DNA of 64,000 nt from Paenibacillus sp. 1011MAR3C5 (GTDB lineage: Bacteria; Bacillota; Bacilli; Paenibacillales; Paenibacillaceae), in assembly GCF_003591485.1 (NCBI RefSeq), contig NZ_QZCF01000002.1, forward strand, positions 372,001 to 436,000, read 5' to 3'. Below, piece by piece: positions 1 to 10,047 of the stretch (position 1 is its first letter; each line of letters starts with the position of its first letter). A program made the translations under genes and the position numbers. Below the pieces are notes generated by a model. The model saw only the letters and a list, made by a program, of their open reading frames with translations, searched no databases and was not told the DNA's origin.

Positions 1-1
1 G

Positions 2-217
2 AAGCAAGCGGGTACGTTCAAGGCTATTGCTGTGATCGGAGCTACGGAAGGACCGATCTCGCCATGCGGCATATGCCGCCAAGTGTTGGTGGAGCTCTGT
101 CCGCCTGATATGCCGGTTATTATGGGGAATACAAAAGGCGACTGGACCATGACTACCGTAACCGAGTTATTGCCAGGGGCGTTCACGCCCTCATCGCTTC
201 ACAAGGAGGAACGATAG
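2..217 (+). CDS. cdd: Cytidine deaminase, C-terminal part (5' end outside window)
   Basis: This is the carboxy-terminal part of a cytidine deaminase, which hydrolyses cytidine and deoxycytidine to uridine and deoxyuridine in pyrimidine salvage. The visible [10 protein letters not shown] segment is the second half of the zinc site, with both cysteines present. The earlier HAE motif lies before the window. The frame is open from base 2 and ends with TAG just ahead of era. In Bacillus cdd also sits directly upstream of era, which supports the call. The strong AAGGAGGA near the 3' end serves era. Confidence 0.9.
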   Translation, partial: KQAGTFKAIAVIGATEGPISPCGICRQVLVELCPPDMPVIMGNTKGDWTMTTVTELLPGAFTPSSLHKEER

Positions 218-222
218 AATCC

Positions 223-1146
223 ATGAATCAATCAACCAGTAACACCAAAGGCGGAAACAAATTTCGCTCCGGCTTCGTAGCTATTATCGGAAGGCCAAAT
301 GTAGGCAAGTCGACACTTATGAATCATTTGATCGGGCAGAAGATTGCGATTATGTCGGATAAGCCGCAAACCACGCGCAACAAAATTCATGGCGTCTATA
401 CGACGGAGGATACGCAAATCGTATTTCTGGATACGCCAGGTATTCATAAGCCGCAATCCAAGCTGGGCAATTATATGATGAAGACTGCGGAGAGCGCCTT
501 GAAGGAAGTAGAGGCGGCGTTATTTTTAGTTGATGTATCCGAAGGAATCGGCGGCGGCGACCGATTCATTATCGAACAGCTCAAAAAAGTGAAAACGCCT
601 GTATTTCTGGTCATGAACAAAATCGATATGATAGAGCCCGAAAAGCTGCTGCCTATGATTACACAGTATAATGAGCTTTACGAATTTGCGGAAACTGTGC
701 CCATCTCGGCGTTGAACGGCAATAACGTAAGCACGCTGCTGGAGCAGATCAGCCGCTACTTGCCGGAAGGCCCGCAATATTATCCGGCGGATCAAATTAC
801 CGATCATCCGGAACAATTCGTCTGCGCAGAGCTTATCCGGGAGAAGATTCTTCATATGTCTCGTGAAGAGATCCCGCATTCCATTGCGGTCACGATTGAA
901 GATATGAAAGTCCAGGAGAACGGAGTTGTGTATATCGGTGCAGTCATCTATGTCGAGCGCGACTCTCAGAAGGGGATCATCATCGGGAAGCGCGGCGACT
1001 TCTTGAAGGAAGTGGGCAAGCAAGCGCGGAAGGATATTGAAGCGTTGCTTGGTTCCCGTACCTTCCTGGAGCTGTGGGTGAAAGTGAAGAAGGACTGGCG
1101 GAATCAGGAGCGTGTGCTCAAAGATCTTGGCTTCCGTCATGACTGA
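223..1146 (+). CDS. era: GTPase Era, 16S rRNA-binding ribosome assembly factor
   Basis: Era is an essential GTPase that binds the 3' end of 16S rRNA and helps mature the 30S subunit. The 307-residue protein has the usual family length. G1 (GRPNVGKS) is at residues 23-30, G3 (DTPG) at 70-73 and G4 (NKID) near 135. A C-terminal KH domain carries the GKRGDFLK loop near residue 255. A Shine-Dalgarno inside the end of cdd (about 203-210) serves the ATG. The cdd-era-yqzL-recO order is the conserved Bacillales arrangement and suggests co-transcription. Confidence 0.98.
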   Translation: MNQSTSNTKGGNKFRSGFVAIIGRPNVGKSTLMNHLIGQKIAIMSDKPQTTRNKIHGVYTTEDTQIVFLDTPGIHKPQSKLGNYMMKTAESALKEVEAALFLVDVSEGIGGGDRFIIEQLKKVKTPVFLVMNKIDMIEPEKLLPMITQYNELYEFAETVPISALNGNNVSTLLEQISRYLPEGPQYYPADQITDHPEQFVCAELIREKILHMSREEIPHSIAVTIEDMKVQENGVVYIGAVIYVERDSQKGIIIGKRGDFLKEVGKQARKDIEALLGSRTFLELWVKVKKDWRNQERVLKDLGFRHD

Positions 1147-1236
1147 CGTTTTTTGCTAAGGATACGGGAGCCCGATCTGTCACATCCTATAATGTCTGGA
1201 GCAGCAGCATTTCCGAGGCGAAAGGGATGAATACGT

Positions 1237-1386
1237 ATGCGAGATTTTTCGTGGAAGTATTTTACGTTGACCGGGGATGTCGAATCCTTCATGCTTTATA
1301 AGGAAATGGATCAATACGGATTGTCCGCCCATCCAAGCGCTGCAGAGGGCTTTGATGAAGAACTCGCGGGAGAAGATGCGGAGTAA
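1237..1386 (+). CDS. yqzL: YqzL family small protein
   Basis: This is a 49-residue protein starting MRDFSWKYFTLTGDVESFM and ending in an acidic tail (EELAGEDAE). It matches the small YqzL family that lies between era and recO in Bacillales. Its function is unknown. The aromatic N-terminal half (FSWKYF, then FMLYKEMDQYG) is the conserved part. The GGCGAAAGGG upstream is a modest ribosome site. Its place in the era-recO cluster suggests co-expression with DNA repair and ribosome assembly genes, but nothing shows a mechanism. Confidence 0.85.
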   Translation: MRDFSWKYFTLTGDVESFMLYKEMDQYGLSAHPSAAEGFDEELAGEDAE

Positions 1387-1441
1387 GGACTAAGGCAGCC
1401 TAGGCAGCTGTTATGGCTCGTTTCATGGGGGAGACGAAGGG

Positions 1442-2185
1442 ATGCTTTATCGGGTAGAAGGAATCGTAATTCGCAGCATGGATTACGGGGAAAGCAATAA
1501 GATTGTGACACTGCTGACGAAGACGAACGGGAAAGCGGGCGTAATGGTCCGCGGCGCCAAAAAAGTGAAGAGCCGGCATTCTTCGCTGGCACAGCCCTTC
1601 ACATATGGCGAATACCAATATTTCCGGAGCCAAGGCCTCGGAACGCTTAATCATGGTGAGATTATTGAATCTCACCATGATTTGCGTATGCAGTTGGACC
1701 TTTCCGCTTACGCATCTTATGCGGCGGAGCTGACGGATCGTATTATTCATGACGATGAGCCCACTGGCTTTCATTTTGAGCAATTAAAGGCATTCTTGTC
1801 CGCTCTGGATGCAGGGAAGGATCCGCAGATCGTGACACATCTCTATGAGATGAGAGTCTTGACGCTGGCCGGCTATGCGCCAGAGATGGAAGAATGCGTT
1901 TCATGCGGGAATCGGGTTGGTCCTTTCCGCTTGTCTGCGCAAGGCGGGGGCATTCTATGCGGGAGATGCGTCAATCGCGATTCTTCGGCTCATGTCTTAA
2001 GCGAGGGGGCGTACAAGCTGCTTCGATTGTTCAATAAGCTCGACATGCGCAGACTCGGCTCCATCGCGGTGAAGCCGGAGACAAAGCAGGAGTTAAAGCT
2101 TGTAATGCGTCAACTGATGGACATCCAGCTAGGCTTGCAGCTGAAATCTCGCAATTTCCTGGATCAGCTTGATAAATTAGTTTGA
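1442..2185 (+). CDS. recO: DNA repair protein RecO
   Basis: RecO works with RecR and RecF to load RecA on SSB-coated single-stranded DNA and to anneal strands in recombinational repair. The 247-residue product has an N-terminal OB-fold (residues 1-80, beginning MLYRVEGIVIRSMDYGE), a helical middle and a zinc knuckle of two CxxC pairs (CVSC about 152-155, CGRC about 177-180). The length is normal. The next promoter (TTGACT/TAGAAT) overlaps its stop codon, so the glyQ leader begins immediately after it. Confidence 0.96.
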   Translation: MLYRVEGIVIRSMDYGESNKIVTLLTKTNGKAGVMVRGAKKVKSRHSSLAQPFTYGEYQYFRSQGLGTLNHGEIIESHHDLRMQLDLSAYASYAAELTDRIIHDDEPTGFHFEQLKAFLSALDAGKDPQIVTHLYEMRVLTLAGYAPEMEECVSCGNRVGPFRLSAQGGGILCGRCVNRDSSAHVLSEGAYKLLRLFNKLDMRRLGSIAVKPETKQELKLVMRQLMDIQLGLQLKSRNFLDQLDKLV

Positions 2186-2210
2186 CTTTTGCAATCGAGA
2201 TGAATAGAAT
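2182..2210 (+). promoter_or_regulatory. Sigma-A promoter for the glyQS T-box leader
   Basis: TTGACT at 2182-2187 and TAGAAT at 2205-2210 are separated by exactly 17 bp, a good vegetative promoter. It overlaps the recO stop codon and lies just ahead of the T-box leader, so transcription should start near 2217. Confidence 0.7.
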
Positions 2211-2224
2211 AGTAAATTATGAAT

Positions 2225-2445
2225 AGTGGACAATGATGGAGAAAGTAATCATGAGTAGTCACAAGCTCAGCGAGCCGGGGAAAGTGGAAGCCCGGTTGGA
2301 CGTTCATGATGAAAGGCGCTCCGGAGTCCGATCGAACTAAGGCGGGTTGTCTTGCGGCGCAGGATGGCCAAGTAGGGTGGAACCGCGGGAATCACAACTC
2401 TCGTCCCTACGTCTGTGAGCAGACGTAGAGGCCGGGAGTTTTTTG
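2225..2445 (+). ncRNA. T-box riboswitch (glycine specifier) controlling glyQS
   Basis: A T-box leader senses uncharged tRNA and decides between termination and read-through. The T-box sequence AGGGTGGAACCGCGGG is at 2374-2389. The stem I distal part (GAGCCGGGGAAAGTGGAAGCCC) is near 2270-2293. In the specifier loop, GAAAGGC offers GGC at 2315-2317, a glycine codon, matching the downstream glycyl-tRNA synthetase genes. The terminator hairpin follows at about 2397-2445, with a T-run. When uncharged tRNA-Gly binds, the T-box would form the antiterminator. Confidence 0.93.
2397..2445 (+). terminator. T-box leader attenuator hairpin of glyQS
   Basis: The arms CTACGTCTG and CAGACGTAG close on a TGAG loop and are extended by outer CTC/GAG pairs, followed by TTTTTT. 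This is the competing terminator of the T-box leader. Confidence 0.85.
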
Positions 2446-2515
2446 TATGCCGCTGCCAATACATAAGTTGCTCAGAGTCCTGATTGGACAAAAAACGAAA
2501 AAGGAGTCGAGCCGA

Positions 2516-3394
2516 ATGAATTTTCAAGGTATGATTTTGACGCTGCAGCAGTTTTGGGCGGAACAGAATTGCATTTTGGTACAGCCATACGACGTAGAGA
2601 AAGGCGCGGGCACGATGAATCCGATGACCTTCCTGCGATCGATCGGCCCTGAGCCATGGAATGTGGCTTATGTCGAGCCTTCGCGTCGTCCAGCAGACGG
2701 CCGTTACGGTGAAAATCCGAACCGTCTGTATCAGCATCATCAATTCCAGGTGATTCTTAAGCCTTCGCCGGACAATATTCAGGAGCTGTATCTGGAGAGT
2801 CTGAAGCGGCTGGGCATTGACGCCAAGGATCACGATATCCGCTTTGTCGAAGACAACTGGGAATCTCCAACGCTTGGCGCGTGGGGTCTTGGCTGGGAAG
2901 TATGGCTGGATGGCATGGAGATCACGCAATTTACGTACTTCCAGCAAGTAGGCGGCATAGACGCAAATCCCGTTGCCGTGGAAATCACATACGGCATGGA
3001 GCGCCTGGCTTCTTATATTCAAGAGAAAGAGAATGTGTTCGATCTGGAGTGGGTGGACGGCGTAACCTACGGCGATGTATTCCTGCAACCGGAGTACGAG
3101 CATTCCAAATATACATTCGAAACGTCGGATACGGCTATGCTCTTCACTTTGTTCAACATGTACGAAGAAGAAGCGAAAAAAACGATGGAGCATCACCTGG
3201 TGTTCCCTGCCTATGATTACGTGCTGAAATGCTCGCATACATTCAATTTGCTGGATGCGCGCGGCGCTATCAGCGTAACGGAAAGAACGGGCTATATTAC
3301 GAGAGTCCGCAACTTGGCCAGACAATGTGCGGCTACGTATCTGGAAGAGCGCGAGCGTCTAGGCTTCCCGTTGCTGAAGAAAGGAGCGGAATAG
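2516..3394 (+). CDS. glyQ: Glycyl-tRNA synthetase alpha subunit
   Basis: GlyQ is the catalytic subunit of the heterotetrameric bacterial GlyRS and makes glycyl-adenylate with class II chemistry. The chosen start ([19 protein letters not shown]) has AAGGAG at 2501-2506 and gives 292 residues, the family norm. The in-frame ATG at 2447 lies inside the attenuator T-run and would add a non-homologous leader. The class II region [14 protein letters not shown] and the block [20 protein letters not shown] are present. It is followed 1 bp later by glyS and is controlled by the upstream T-box. Confidence 0.97.
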   Translation: MNFQGMILTLQQFWAEQNCILVQPYDVEKGAGTMNPMTFLRSIGPEPWNVAYVEPSRRPADGRYGENPNRLYQHHQFQVILKPSPDNIQELYLESLKRLGIDAKDHDIRFVEDNWESPTLGAWGLGWEVWLDGMEITQFTYFQQVGGIDANPVAVEITYGMERLASYIQEKENVFDLEWVDGVTYGDVFLQPEYEHSKYTFETSDTAMLFTLFNMYEEEAKKTMEHHLVFPAYDYVLKCSHTFNLLDARGAISVTERTGYITRVRNLARQCAATYLEERERLGFPLLKKGAE

Positions 3395-3395
3395 G

Positions 3396-5477
3396 ATGGC
3401 AAAGGATCTATTGCTGGAAATCGGATTGGAAGAGGTGCCGGCGCGATTTGTACGGGCGGCTATGAACCAATTGAAGGATAAGACGGAGAAGTGGCTTGCG
3501 GATTCCCGTATTCCTCATGGAGAGATCGAAGCCTTTGCAACACCTAGAAGGCTTGCCGTGCTTGTGAAGGACGTTGCGGAGAAGCAGGCGGACAGCAATG
3601 AAGAAGCAAAAGGCCCTTCCCGTAAAATCGCACAAGACGAAGCGGGCAACTGGAGCAAAGCTGCGCTTGGCTTCGCCAGAAGCCAAGGCGTAGAGCCCGA
3701 CCAGTTCTATTTTCAGGAGCTGGCTGGCGTTGAGTATGTTTATGCGAGAAAAAGCAGCATTGGAGCCGAGACGGCAGGTTTGCTGCCTGAAGGACTAAGC
3801 CATTTGATTACGTCCATGTCCTTTCCGAAGAACATGCGCTGGGGCGGCTATGAGCTTCGTTTCGTTCGCCCGATCCGCTGGATGGTGGCTTTGTTCGGAG
3901 CAGATATTATCCCGTTCGAAATTACGGGCGTATCGACCGGCAACATCTCACGCGGTCATCGCTTCCTAGGTACTGACGCTGTAGTCCGGGAGCCTGGACA
4001 ATACCGTGAAGCGCTGCGCGAGCAGCACGTCATCGTAGATGTGAACGAGCGTGAGGCGCTTATTCTGAAGCAGCTGGATGAGCTAAAAGAAGAAAAGGGT
4101 TGGACAATCGCCGTCAAGGAAGATTTGCTGGAAGAGGTACTATTCCTCGTCGAATATCCGAATGCGCTACACGGCTCATTCGATCCGTCCTTCCTTCATA
4201 TCCCGCAGGAAGTGCTGATTACCTCCATGCGTGAGCATCAGCGCTACTTCCCGGTGCTGGATGAGCAGGGCAAGCTGCTACCTTATTTCGTAACGGTGCG
4301 CAATGGCGACCTGCGCTCTATTGAGCTGGTTGCCAAAGGCAACGAGAAGGTCCTTCGCGCAAGGCTGTCTGATGCAAAGTTCTTTTATGCGGAAGATCAT
4401 AAGCTGACGATCGAGCATGCGAACAGCAAGCTCGAATCCATTGTCTATCATGAAGAACTGGGGACGGTTGCAGATAAGGTGCGCCGGATTACAGCCATCT
4501 CCGAGACGATCGCAAGCAAGCTTGCGATTGGTCAAGAAGCGGCTTCGCAAGTATCCCGTGCCGCTTCGGTGTGCAAGTTTGACCTTGTATCGCAGATGGT
4601 CTATGAGTTCCCTGAGCTGCAAGGCATCATGGGGGAAGACTATGCGCGCAAGCTTGGCGAGAGCGAGCAGGTAGCCAAGGCGATTAACGAGCATTATCAG
4701 CCAAGATTCTCCGGAGATGCGGTTCCGTCCGAGGTGACAGGCGCTATCGTCAGTCTGGCGGACAAAATCGACACGATCGTGGGATGTTTCTCCATCGGCA
4801 TTATTCCGACCGGCTCGCAAGACCCTTATGCATTGCGCAGACAGGCGGCAGGCATCGTGCATATTATGCTTTCTTTCGATTTTAAGCTTCAGCTTACGGA
4901 GCTGTACGATATTGCGCTGAATGTGCATAAGGAAAGAGGATTGAAACGTTCCGAAGCCGACGTACGTAAAGAATTAAACGACTTCTTTGCGCTGCGGGTG
5001 AAAAACTGGCTGTCGGAGCAAGGTTACCGTTACGATGTTGTGGATGCCGTCATGGCGGCAGGCTTCGATGATCTGGTTCAGACGTCAAACCGCGCTTCAG
5101 CGGTAGCTGCTTCTACGGCGGAAGAGTCGAAAGCGGAATTCAAGCTTGTTGTGGAGCAGTTCAACCGGGTAAGCAATCTGGCGTCTAAAGCAACGACTGA
5201 CACAGTTGAGCCATCCTGGTTCACGGAGAGCGCCGAAGGGAATCTGTACGAGGCATGGCTTGCACAGCGTGAAGCTTGCCAGGCAGCCTTCGCGGAACGG
5301 AACATGGATCAAGCGCTTCAATCCTTGTCTTCGCTAAAGCCTGCGATTCAAGCTTACTTCGATAGTGTGATGGTTATGGCGCAAGACGAGAAGGTGCGCG
5401 ACAACCGGCTGGCGACACTGAAGGGCATCGCGGATGATATCGCGCAAATCGCTGATTTCTCGAAGCTGGTTTGGTAA
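3396..5477 (+). CDS. glyS: Glycyl-tRNA synthetase beta subunit
   Basis: GlyS binds tRNA-Gly and, with GlyQ, forms the alpha2-beta2 glycyl-tRNA synthetase. The 693-residue product has the expected length and the typical opening LLLEIGLEEVPARFV. It carries an HD-like domain in the middle (about residues 380-520, including DKIDTIVGCFSIG) and a C-terminal DALR-type anticodon-binding region (about 590-690). The start is one base after the glyQ stop, so the two are translationally linked under the T-box. Confidence 0.97.
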   Translation: MAKDLLLEIGLEEVPARFVRAAMNQLKDKTEKWLADSRIPHGEIEAFATPRRLAVLVKDVAEKQADSNEEAKGPSRKIAQDEAGNWSKAALGFARSQGVEPDQFYFQELAGVEYVYARKSSIGAETAGLLPEGLSHLITSMSFPKNMRWGGYELRFVRPIRWMVALFGADIIPFEITGVSTGNISRGHRFLGTDAVVREPGQYREALREQHVIVDVNEREALILKQLDELKEEKGWTIAVKEDLLEEVLFLVEYPNALHGSFDPSFLHIPQEVLITSMREHQRYFPVLDEQGKLLPYFVTVRNGDLRSIELVAKGNEKVLRARLSDAKFFYAEDHKLTIEHANSKLESIVYHEELGTVADKVRRITAISETIASKLAIGQEAASQVSRAASVCKFDLVSQMVYEFPELQGIMGEDYARKLGESEQVAKAINEHYQPRFSGDAVPSEVTGAIVSLADKIDTIVGCFSIGIIPTGSQDPYALRRQAAGIVHIMLSFDFKLQLTELYDIALNVHKERGLKRSEADVRKELNDFFALRVKNWLSEQGYRYDVVDAVMAAGFDDLVQTSNRASAVAASTAEESKAEFKLVVEQFNRVSNLASKATTDTVEPSWFTESAEGNLYEAWLAQREACQAAFAERNMDQALQSLSSLKPAIQAYFDSVMVMAQDEKVRDNRLATLKGIADDIAQIADFSKLVW

Positions 5478-5517
5478 TACAAGCTCTTCTTAATGCCAAA
5501 GGAAAGGATGAGGGAAG

Positions 5518-6339
5518 ATGACGGAAGCAAGCCATAGGCCGGAAGTGATTGTCTATGTTGTATCCGATGCGGCAGGTGACACCGGCGAGCTGGTCGTTCG
5601 CGCCGCAATCGCGCAATTCCATCCGATCCATGCGGAGATTCGAAGAACGCCTTTCATCACAGACGAATCCGCCTTGCAGCGAATTACGGAGCAAGCGAAG
5701 CTCGCGCAGGCAATTGTCCTGTATACGCTCGTCATGCCGCAGCTGCGTGAAGGCATGAAGAGGCTTGCGGATAATAGCGGCATTGCCGCCATTGATTTGC
5801 TCGGTCCTTTTATCGAGACGCTGGAACAGCGGACGGGTCGCAAGTCGAGGCAAGAGCCCGGTCTTAATCACGTCTTGGATGCCGATTACTTCCGCAAGGT
5901 TGAGGCAGTGGAATTTGCGGTCAAGTATGACGATGCGAGAGATACTTCCGGTGTGCTGAAGGCAGATATTGTATTGGTCGGTGTGTCCCGTACGTCGAAG
6001 ACGCCATTGTCCATGTACTTGGCCCATCAGAAGTACAAGGTGGCGAATGTGCCGCTCGTACCGGAGATCAAGCCGCCTGACGAGCTGTTCAAGCTTCCGA
6101 GGCAAAAAATTATCGGACTTACGATTAATACGTCTTATCTGAACGTCATTCGGAAGGAGCGTCTGAAGGCGCTTGGCTTGCCCAATACAGCAGCTTACGC
6201 AACAACAGACCGGATTGAAAAAGAATTGAAGTATGCGGAAGACATCATGAACAAGCTCGGTTGTTTTGTCATCGATGTATCGCATCGGGCTGTGGAAGAG
6301 ACGGCCAGTCTCATCATGGAATATGTTCGAAGCCAATAA
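5518..6339 (+). CDS. yqfL: Pyruvate,phosphate dikinase / PEP synthase regulatory kinase-phosphotransferase (DUF299)
   Basis: Members of this family phosphorylate PPDK or PEP synthase on a threonine with ADP and reverse this with phosphate, switching the enzyme off and on. The 273-residue protein begins with VIVYVVSDAAGDTGE and has the P-loop GVSRTSKTP near residue 155, then LTINTSYLNVIRKERL. In Bacillus ccpN separates glyS from this gene; here only 40 bp do, so ccpN is missing at this locus. GAAAGGATGAGGGAAG precedes the ATG. The target enzyme is not in the window. Confidence 0.93.
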   Translation: MTEASHRPEVIVYVVSDAAGDTGELVVRAAIAQFHPIHAEIRRTPFITDESALQRITEQAKLAQAIVLYTLVMPQLREGMKRLADNSGIAAIDLLGPFIETLEQRTGRKSRQEPGLNHVLDADYFRKVEAVEFAVKYDDARDTSGVLKADIVLVGVSRTSKTPLSMYLAHQKYKVANVPLVPEIKPPDELFKLPRQKIIGLTINTSYLNVIRKERLKALGLPNTAAYATTDRIEKELKYAEDIMNKLGCFVIDVSHRAVEETASLIMEYVRSQ

Positions 6340-6430
6340 CGTCTGCGTGAGCAGGATTTTTTCGCGAAGCCGCCGTATATAATAGATATAGTGGCAGATG
6401 CAGAATGCAGAACGAGCGGTGATGATCATA

Positions 6431-6898
6431 ATGAACGAAAATCCGACTATTGTGGTAGATGCAGACGCTTGTCCGGTAAAGGCGGAAATCGTTGCTGCGG
6501 CAAGAGAATTTGGCGTTCCTGTATGGATGGTCGCTTCGTACGACCATCGCATGGAGCCGGGTGAAGGCGTGAAGGTTGTACAGGTCGATCGAAGCAGTCA
6601 ATCGGTCGATCTGTATATCGTTAACCATGTCTCGGCAGGGGATATTGTCGTGACGCAGGACTTTGGACTTGCTTGCATGGTGCTGGGCAAGGGAGCTGTT
6701 GTCCTGTCGCCTCGAGGAGAGCAGTATACGAACGCCAACATTGACTACTTGATGGAGCGCAGGCATGAAAGCGCCAAGTGGAGGCGTGGCGGGGGCCGTA
6801 CGAAGGGGCCTCGCGCGATGTCGCAAGACGATCGAGATGCTTTTCAACAAAAGATGACAAAACTTTTGAAAATCGAGCAGGAGAACCATGACGTTTAG
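6431..6898 (+). CDS. yqxD: UPF0178 (YaiI/YqxD) family protein
   Basis: This is a small cytosolic protein of the DUF188/UPF0178 family with a PIN-like fold. Conserved blocks are IVVDADACPVK at the start, SYDHRM, VSAGDIVVTQDFGLA and the C-terminal RRGGGRTKGPRAMS. The biochemical function is not established. Three in-frame starts exist (6398, 6422, 6431). I chose 6431 (MNENPTIVVDADACP, 155 residues) because it fits the family length; the ribosome site is weak for all three. The gene lies upstream of dnaG as yqxD does in Bacillus. Confidence 0.88.
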   Translation: MNENPTIVVDADACPVKAEIVAAAREFGVPVWMVASYDHRMEPGEGVKVVQVDRSSQSVDLYIVNHVSAGDIVVTQDFGLACMVLGKGAVVLSPRGEQYTNANIDYLMERRHESAKWRRGGGRTKGPRAMSQDDRDAFQQKMTKLLKIEQENHDV

Positions 6899-6963
6899 CG
6901 AATATTATTTAGGACCTATTAAAGTCTATAGCGTTCTCTTGCTGGATGAAGGTGTGATGAACG

Positions 6964-8793
6964 ATGACATACGGTAAAATACCGGAGGAAGTCATAGACG
7001 AGGTTCGCAAGCGTCATGACATCGTGGAAACGGTCGGGAAATACGTTCATCTTACGAAGCAGGGCAAATACATGAAGGGGTTATGTCCGTTTCATTCGGA
7101 GAAAACCCCTTCATTCACCGTTACGCCGGAGTTGCAGATTTTTCATTGCTACGGCTGCGGCAAGAGCGGCAATGTCATACGGTTCGTCGAGGAGATCGAG
7201 GGTTACTCGTTCCCTGAGGCGGTCCGGATACTTGCGGAGGAAGCGGATATTCCCGTTACCTGGATTTCAGAGAGCGGCAAGGGGCAAGCCCAGGATCCGA
7301 ATCGGCAAAAAATCGTAGAAGCGCATGAGCTGGCCATCAAATTTTATCACTATCTGTTGAACAATACGAAGCAGGGAGATCGGGCCAAGCAATATTTGCG
7401 GGAGCGAGGCATGTCGGACCGGCTCATCGATCATTTTATGATCGGCTTTGCGCCTGACGAGTGGGATGTGCTCACCCGGTTTTTGACGGGAAGAGGCTTT
7501 GACCCGGCGCTTATGGAGAAGGGCGGTTTGTTATCGGCGAAAAATGACGGCAGCGGTTATGTTGACCGATTCCGCGGACGAATTATGTTTCCGGTATGGG
7601 ATGGCAACGGCAAAGCAACGGCTTTTGCTGCGCGTATCATTAACGACGGTTCGCCGAAGTATCTCAATTCACCCGAGACGATGCTGTTCACGAAAAGCAG
7701 AACGCTCTACAACCTGCATTATGCGAAACCGGCCATTCGGAAGAGCAAGCAAGTTGTCGTGTTCGAGGGCTACATGGATGTCATCAAGTCATGGAACGCA
7801 GGCGTCAAGAACGGCGTTGCGACAATGGGTACGGCATTAACGGAAGAGCATTGCTCCATATTGAGGCGACATGCCGAGGAGGTTTTGCTTTGCTACGATG
7901 GCGACGACGCTGGACAAGCAGCCGCATACAAGTCTATTCCGATGCTTGAGGCGGCTGGGCTGAAGGTAGAAATCGCAATATTGCCGAAAGGCAAGGATCC
8001 GGATGAGTATATAGGTGAATACGGACCGGAAGCGTATATACGGGATGTCGTGGACGAGCCCGTCTCCGTTACAAAATTTAAGCTTATATATTCAAGGAAA
8101 AACCATATACTGCTAAAAGAAGAGGGTCGTAAAAACTATCTGATGGAAGCGGTAGAGATCGTGGCCGGACTTGACTCCTCTACGGAACGAGAAGTGTATT
8201 TGAAGGAATTGTCCCGGGAGTTCGATATTTCGCTGGAAGCGCTGAAGCAGGATTGCCACAGCATCCGGATGGAACAGCAAAAAAAGAAACCTGTCGGGGA
8301 TAATAACGACAATTCGTGGAATAATGGTAGAAATGAAAAGCGCCGTACGTCCGGGGCGCCTAAGCTTCTGCCGGCATACACGTACGCGGAGCGGAGATTG
8401 CTGCATGTCATGATGCGGGATCGCGATGTGGCTGGAGCCGTACATGAACGGATTGGCGATTCCTTTAATGTAGAGGATCACGCAGCGCTTGCTGCTTATT
8501 TATACGCTTATTATGCAGGCGGATACGAGCCAGATGCCGCCCGGTTTATCGAGTCCTTGCATGATGATCGTCTGGAGGAGACGGCTTCTTCCATCTTGAT
8601 GATGGATGGGGATTTCCCTTTTGACGAAACGGTAATGGATGCTTATATCGATACGGTGCTGAAGGTTCCGAAGCTTCGTGAGATTGAGGGCAAGAAGGAA
8701 GAAATGGTGCGCGCCGAGCGCGCTGGCGACACCATGAGGGCAGCGCGATTAGGTCTTGAGATTATAACCCTAGAGAGACAGCTTAAAGGTTGA
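6964..8793 (+). CDS. dnaG: DNA primase
   Basis: DnaG makes the RNA primers for replication together with the replicative helicase. The 609-residue protein has an N-terminal CHC2 zinc ribbon (C41, H44, then CYGC near 62-65), a TOPRIM core with the acidic motifs VFEGYMDV and CYDGDDAG (about residues 260-320) and a C-terminal helicase-binding domain after a charged linker (residues 435-465). It lies between the yqxD-type gene and sigA, the conserved macromolecular-synthesis operon of Gram-positives lacking rpsU at this spot. Confidence 0.97.
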   Translation: MTYGKIPEEVIDEVRKRHDIVETVGKYVHLTKQGKYMKGLCPFHSEKTPSFTVTPELQIFHCYGCGKSGNVIRFVEEIEGYSFPEAVRILAEEADIPVTWISESGKGQAQDPNRQKIVEAHELAIKFYHYLLNNTKQGDRAKQYLRERGMSDRLIDHFMIGFAPDEWDVLTRFLTGRGFDPALMEKGGLLSAKNDGSGYVDRFRGRIMFPVWDGNGKATAFAARIINDGSPKYLNSPETMLFTKSRTLYNLHYAKPAIRKSKQVVVFEGYMDVIKSWNAGVKNGVATMGTALTEEHCSILRRHAEEVLLCYDGDDAGQAAAYKSIPMLEAAGLKVEIAILPKGKDPDEYIGEYGPEAYIRDVVDEPVSVTKFKLIYSRKNHILLKEEGRKNYLMEAVEIVAGLDSSTEREVYLKELSREFDISLEALKQDCHSIRMEQQKKKPVGDNNDNSWNNGRNEKRRTSGAPKLLPAYTYAERRLLHVMMRDRDVAGAVHERIGDSFNVEDHAALAAYLYAYYAGGYEPDAARFIESLHDDRLEETASSILMMDGDFPFDETVMDAYIDTVLKVPKLREIEGKKEEMVRAERAGDTMRAARLGLEIITLERQLKG

Positions 8794-8828
8794 CTTCATG
8801 ATTGGTTCTAGGGAGGAGGGAGTCGGAA

Positions 8829-9962
8829 ATGGCGAACGATCAACATACTGAATTAGATACCGAACAAAAGCTGGACCATGTCAAGGATCAGCTGATTGAA
8901 ATTGGCAAGAAGAGATCCTCCTTAACGTATAAAGAAATTATGGAGAAGTTGTCTCCCTTTGATCAAGACCCGGAACAGATTGACGAATTTTTCGAGCAGT
9001 TGGACGACTTGGGCATTGAAGTATTGAATGAGAACGATGAGGAAAATCCGCTTCGGGTGAACAACGAAGAAGGGGAGCGCGAAGGAGGAGACGACTTCAA
9101 CTTCGATGACGATCTGGCTCTTCCGCCGGGTATCAAAATTAACGATCCGGTACGGATGTACCTGAAGGAAATTGGCCGTGTGCCGCTCTTGTCCGCCGAC
9201 GATGAGATTGAACTGGCTATCCGAATCGAGAATGGTGACGAAGAAGCGAAGCGCAGACTGGCTGAGGCGAACCTTCGTCTCGTTGTAAGCATCGCCAAGC
9301 GTTATGTAGGCAGAGGCATGCTGTTCCTCGACCTTATCCAGGAAGGGAACATGGGCCTCATCAAGGCTGTAGAGAAATTCGATCATCAAAAAGGTTTCAA
9401 ATTCAGTACGTACGCGACATGGTGGATCAGACAGGCGATTACTCGCGCGATTGCGGACCAGGCGCGCACGATTCGTATCCCTGTTCATATGGTCGAGACC
9501 ATTAATAAACTTATCCGTGTTTCCCGTCAGCTGCTTCAAGAGCTGGGCCGTGAACCGACACCGGAAGAAATTGCGGTAGAGATGGAGCTTAGCACGGAAA
9601 AAGTACGGGAAATTATGAAGATTGCGCAAGAGCCGGTATCCCTCGAGACACCGATTGGTGAAGAGGATGATTCGCATTTGGGCGATTTTATCGAGGATCA
9701 GGAAGCACTTGCTCCAGCCGATGCAGCAGCGTACGAGCTTCTAAAGGAGCAATTGGAGGATGTGCTGGATACGCTGACGGAACGTGAGGAGAATGTGCTT
9801 CGCCTACGCTTCGGACTTGACGATGGACGTACCAGAACGTTGGAGGAAGTCGGCAAGGTGTTCGGTGTAACGCGCGAGCGGATCAGGCAGATCGAAGCCA
9901 AGGCGCTTCGCAAGCTTCGCCATCCAAGCCGCAGCAAACGCTTAAAAGATTTCCTTGAATAA
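8829..9962 (+). CDS. sigA: RNA polymerase primary sigma factor SigA (RpoD)
   Basis: This is the housekeeping sigma-70 factor. I chose ATG 8829 (377 residues, [14 protein letters not shown]) because GGGAGGAGGG at 8811-8820 is ideally spaced; the TTG at 8802 lies upstream of that site. Region 1.1 is followed by an acidic stretch, then region 1.2 ([16 protein letters not shown]), region 2 ([20 protein letters not shown], then [10 protein letters not shown]), region 3, and region 4.2 with the helix-turn-helix [21 protein letters not shown] Rho-independent terminator follows. Confidence 0.98.
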   Translation: MANDQHTELDTEQKLDHVKDQLIEIGKKRSSLTYKEIMEKLSPFDQDPEQIDEFFEQLDDLGIEVLNENDEENPLRVNNEEGEREGGDDFNFDDDLALPPGIKINDPVRMYLKEIGRVPLLSADDEIELAIRIENGDEEAKRRLAEANLRLVVSIAKRYVGRGMLFLDLIQEGNMGLIKAVEKFDHQKGFKFSTYATWWIRQAITRAIADQARTIRIPVHMVETINKLIRVSRQLLQELGREPTPEEIAVEMELSTEKVREIMKIAQEPVSLETPIGEEDDSHLGDFIEDQEALAPADAAAYELLKEQLEDVLDTLTEREENVLRLRFGLDDGRTRTLEEVGKVFGVTRERIRQIEAKALRKLRHPSRSKRLKDFLE

Positions 9963-9974
9963 AGTAGTTCTTAT

Positions 9975-10007
9975 GACCTTTCTGCTTTAAGCAGCGAGGT
10001 CTTTTTT
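9975..10007 (+). terminator. Rho-independent terminator after sigA
   Basis: GACCTTTCTGC pairs with GCAGCGAGGTC across a TTTAA loop and is followed by TTTTTT. It closes the dnaG-sigA unit ahead of the membrane protein gene. Confidence 0.85.
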
Positions 10008-10047
10008 CCAATGAACGACGTATTCAGACGGAGAGGAAGCCGACGAA

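Noticed and set aside
526..1140. Long open frame of 204 codons on the minus strand inside era
   Set aside because: It is fully nested antisense to a certain gene, has no ribosome site and shows no recognisable domain.
2267..3325. 352-codon minus-strand open frame over the glyQ T-box and glyQ
   Set aside because: It overlaps both a T-box and a conserved synthetase gene, and its composition is that of an antisense shadow.
5374..6552. 392-codon minus-strand frame opposite the DUF299 gene
   Set aside because: It spans three genes and a promoter region in antisense. Its length comes from codon bias in the real gene.
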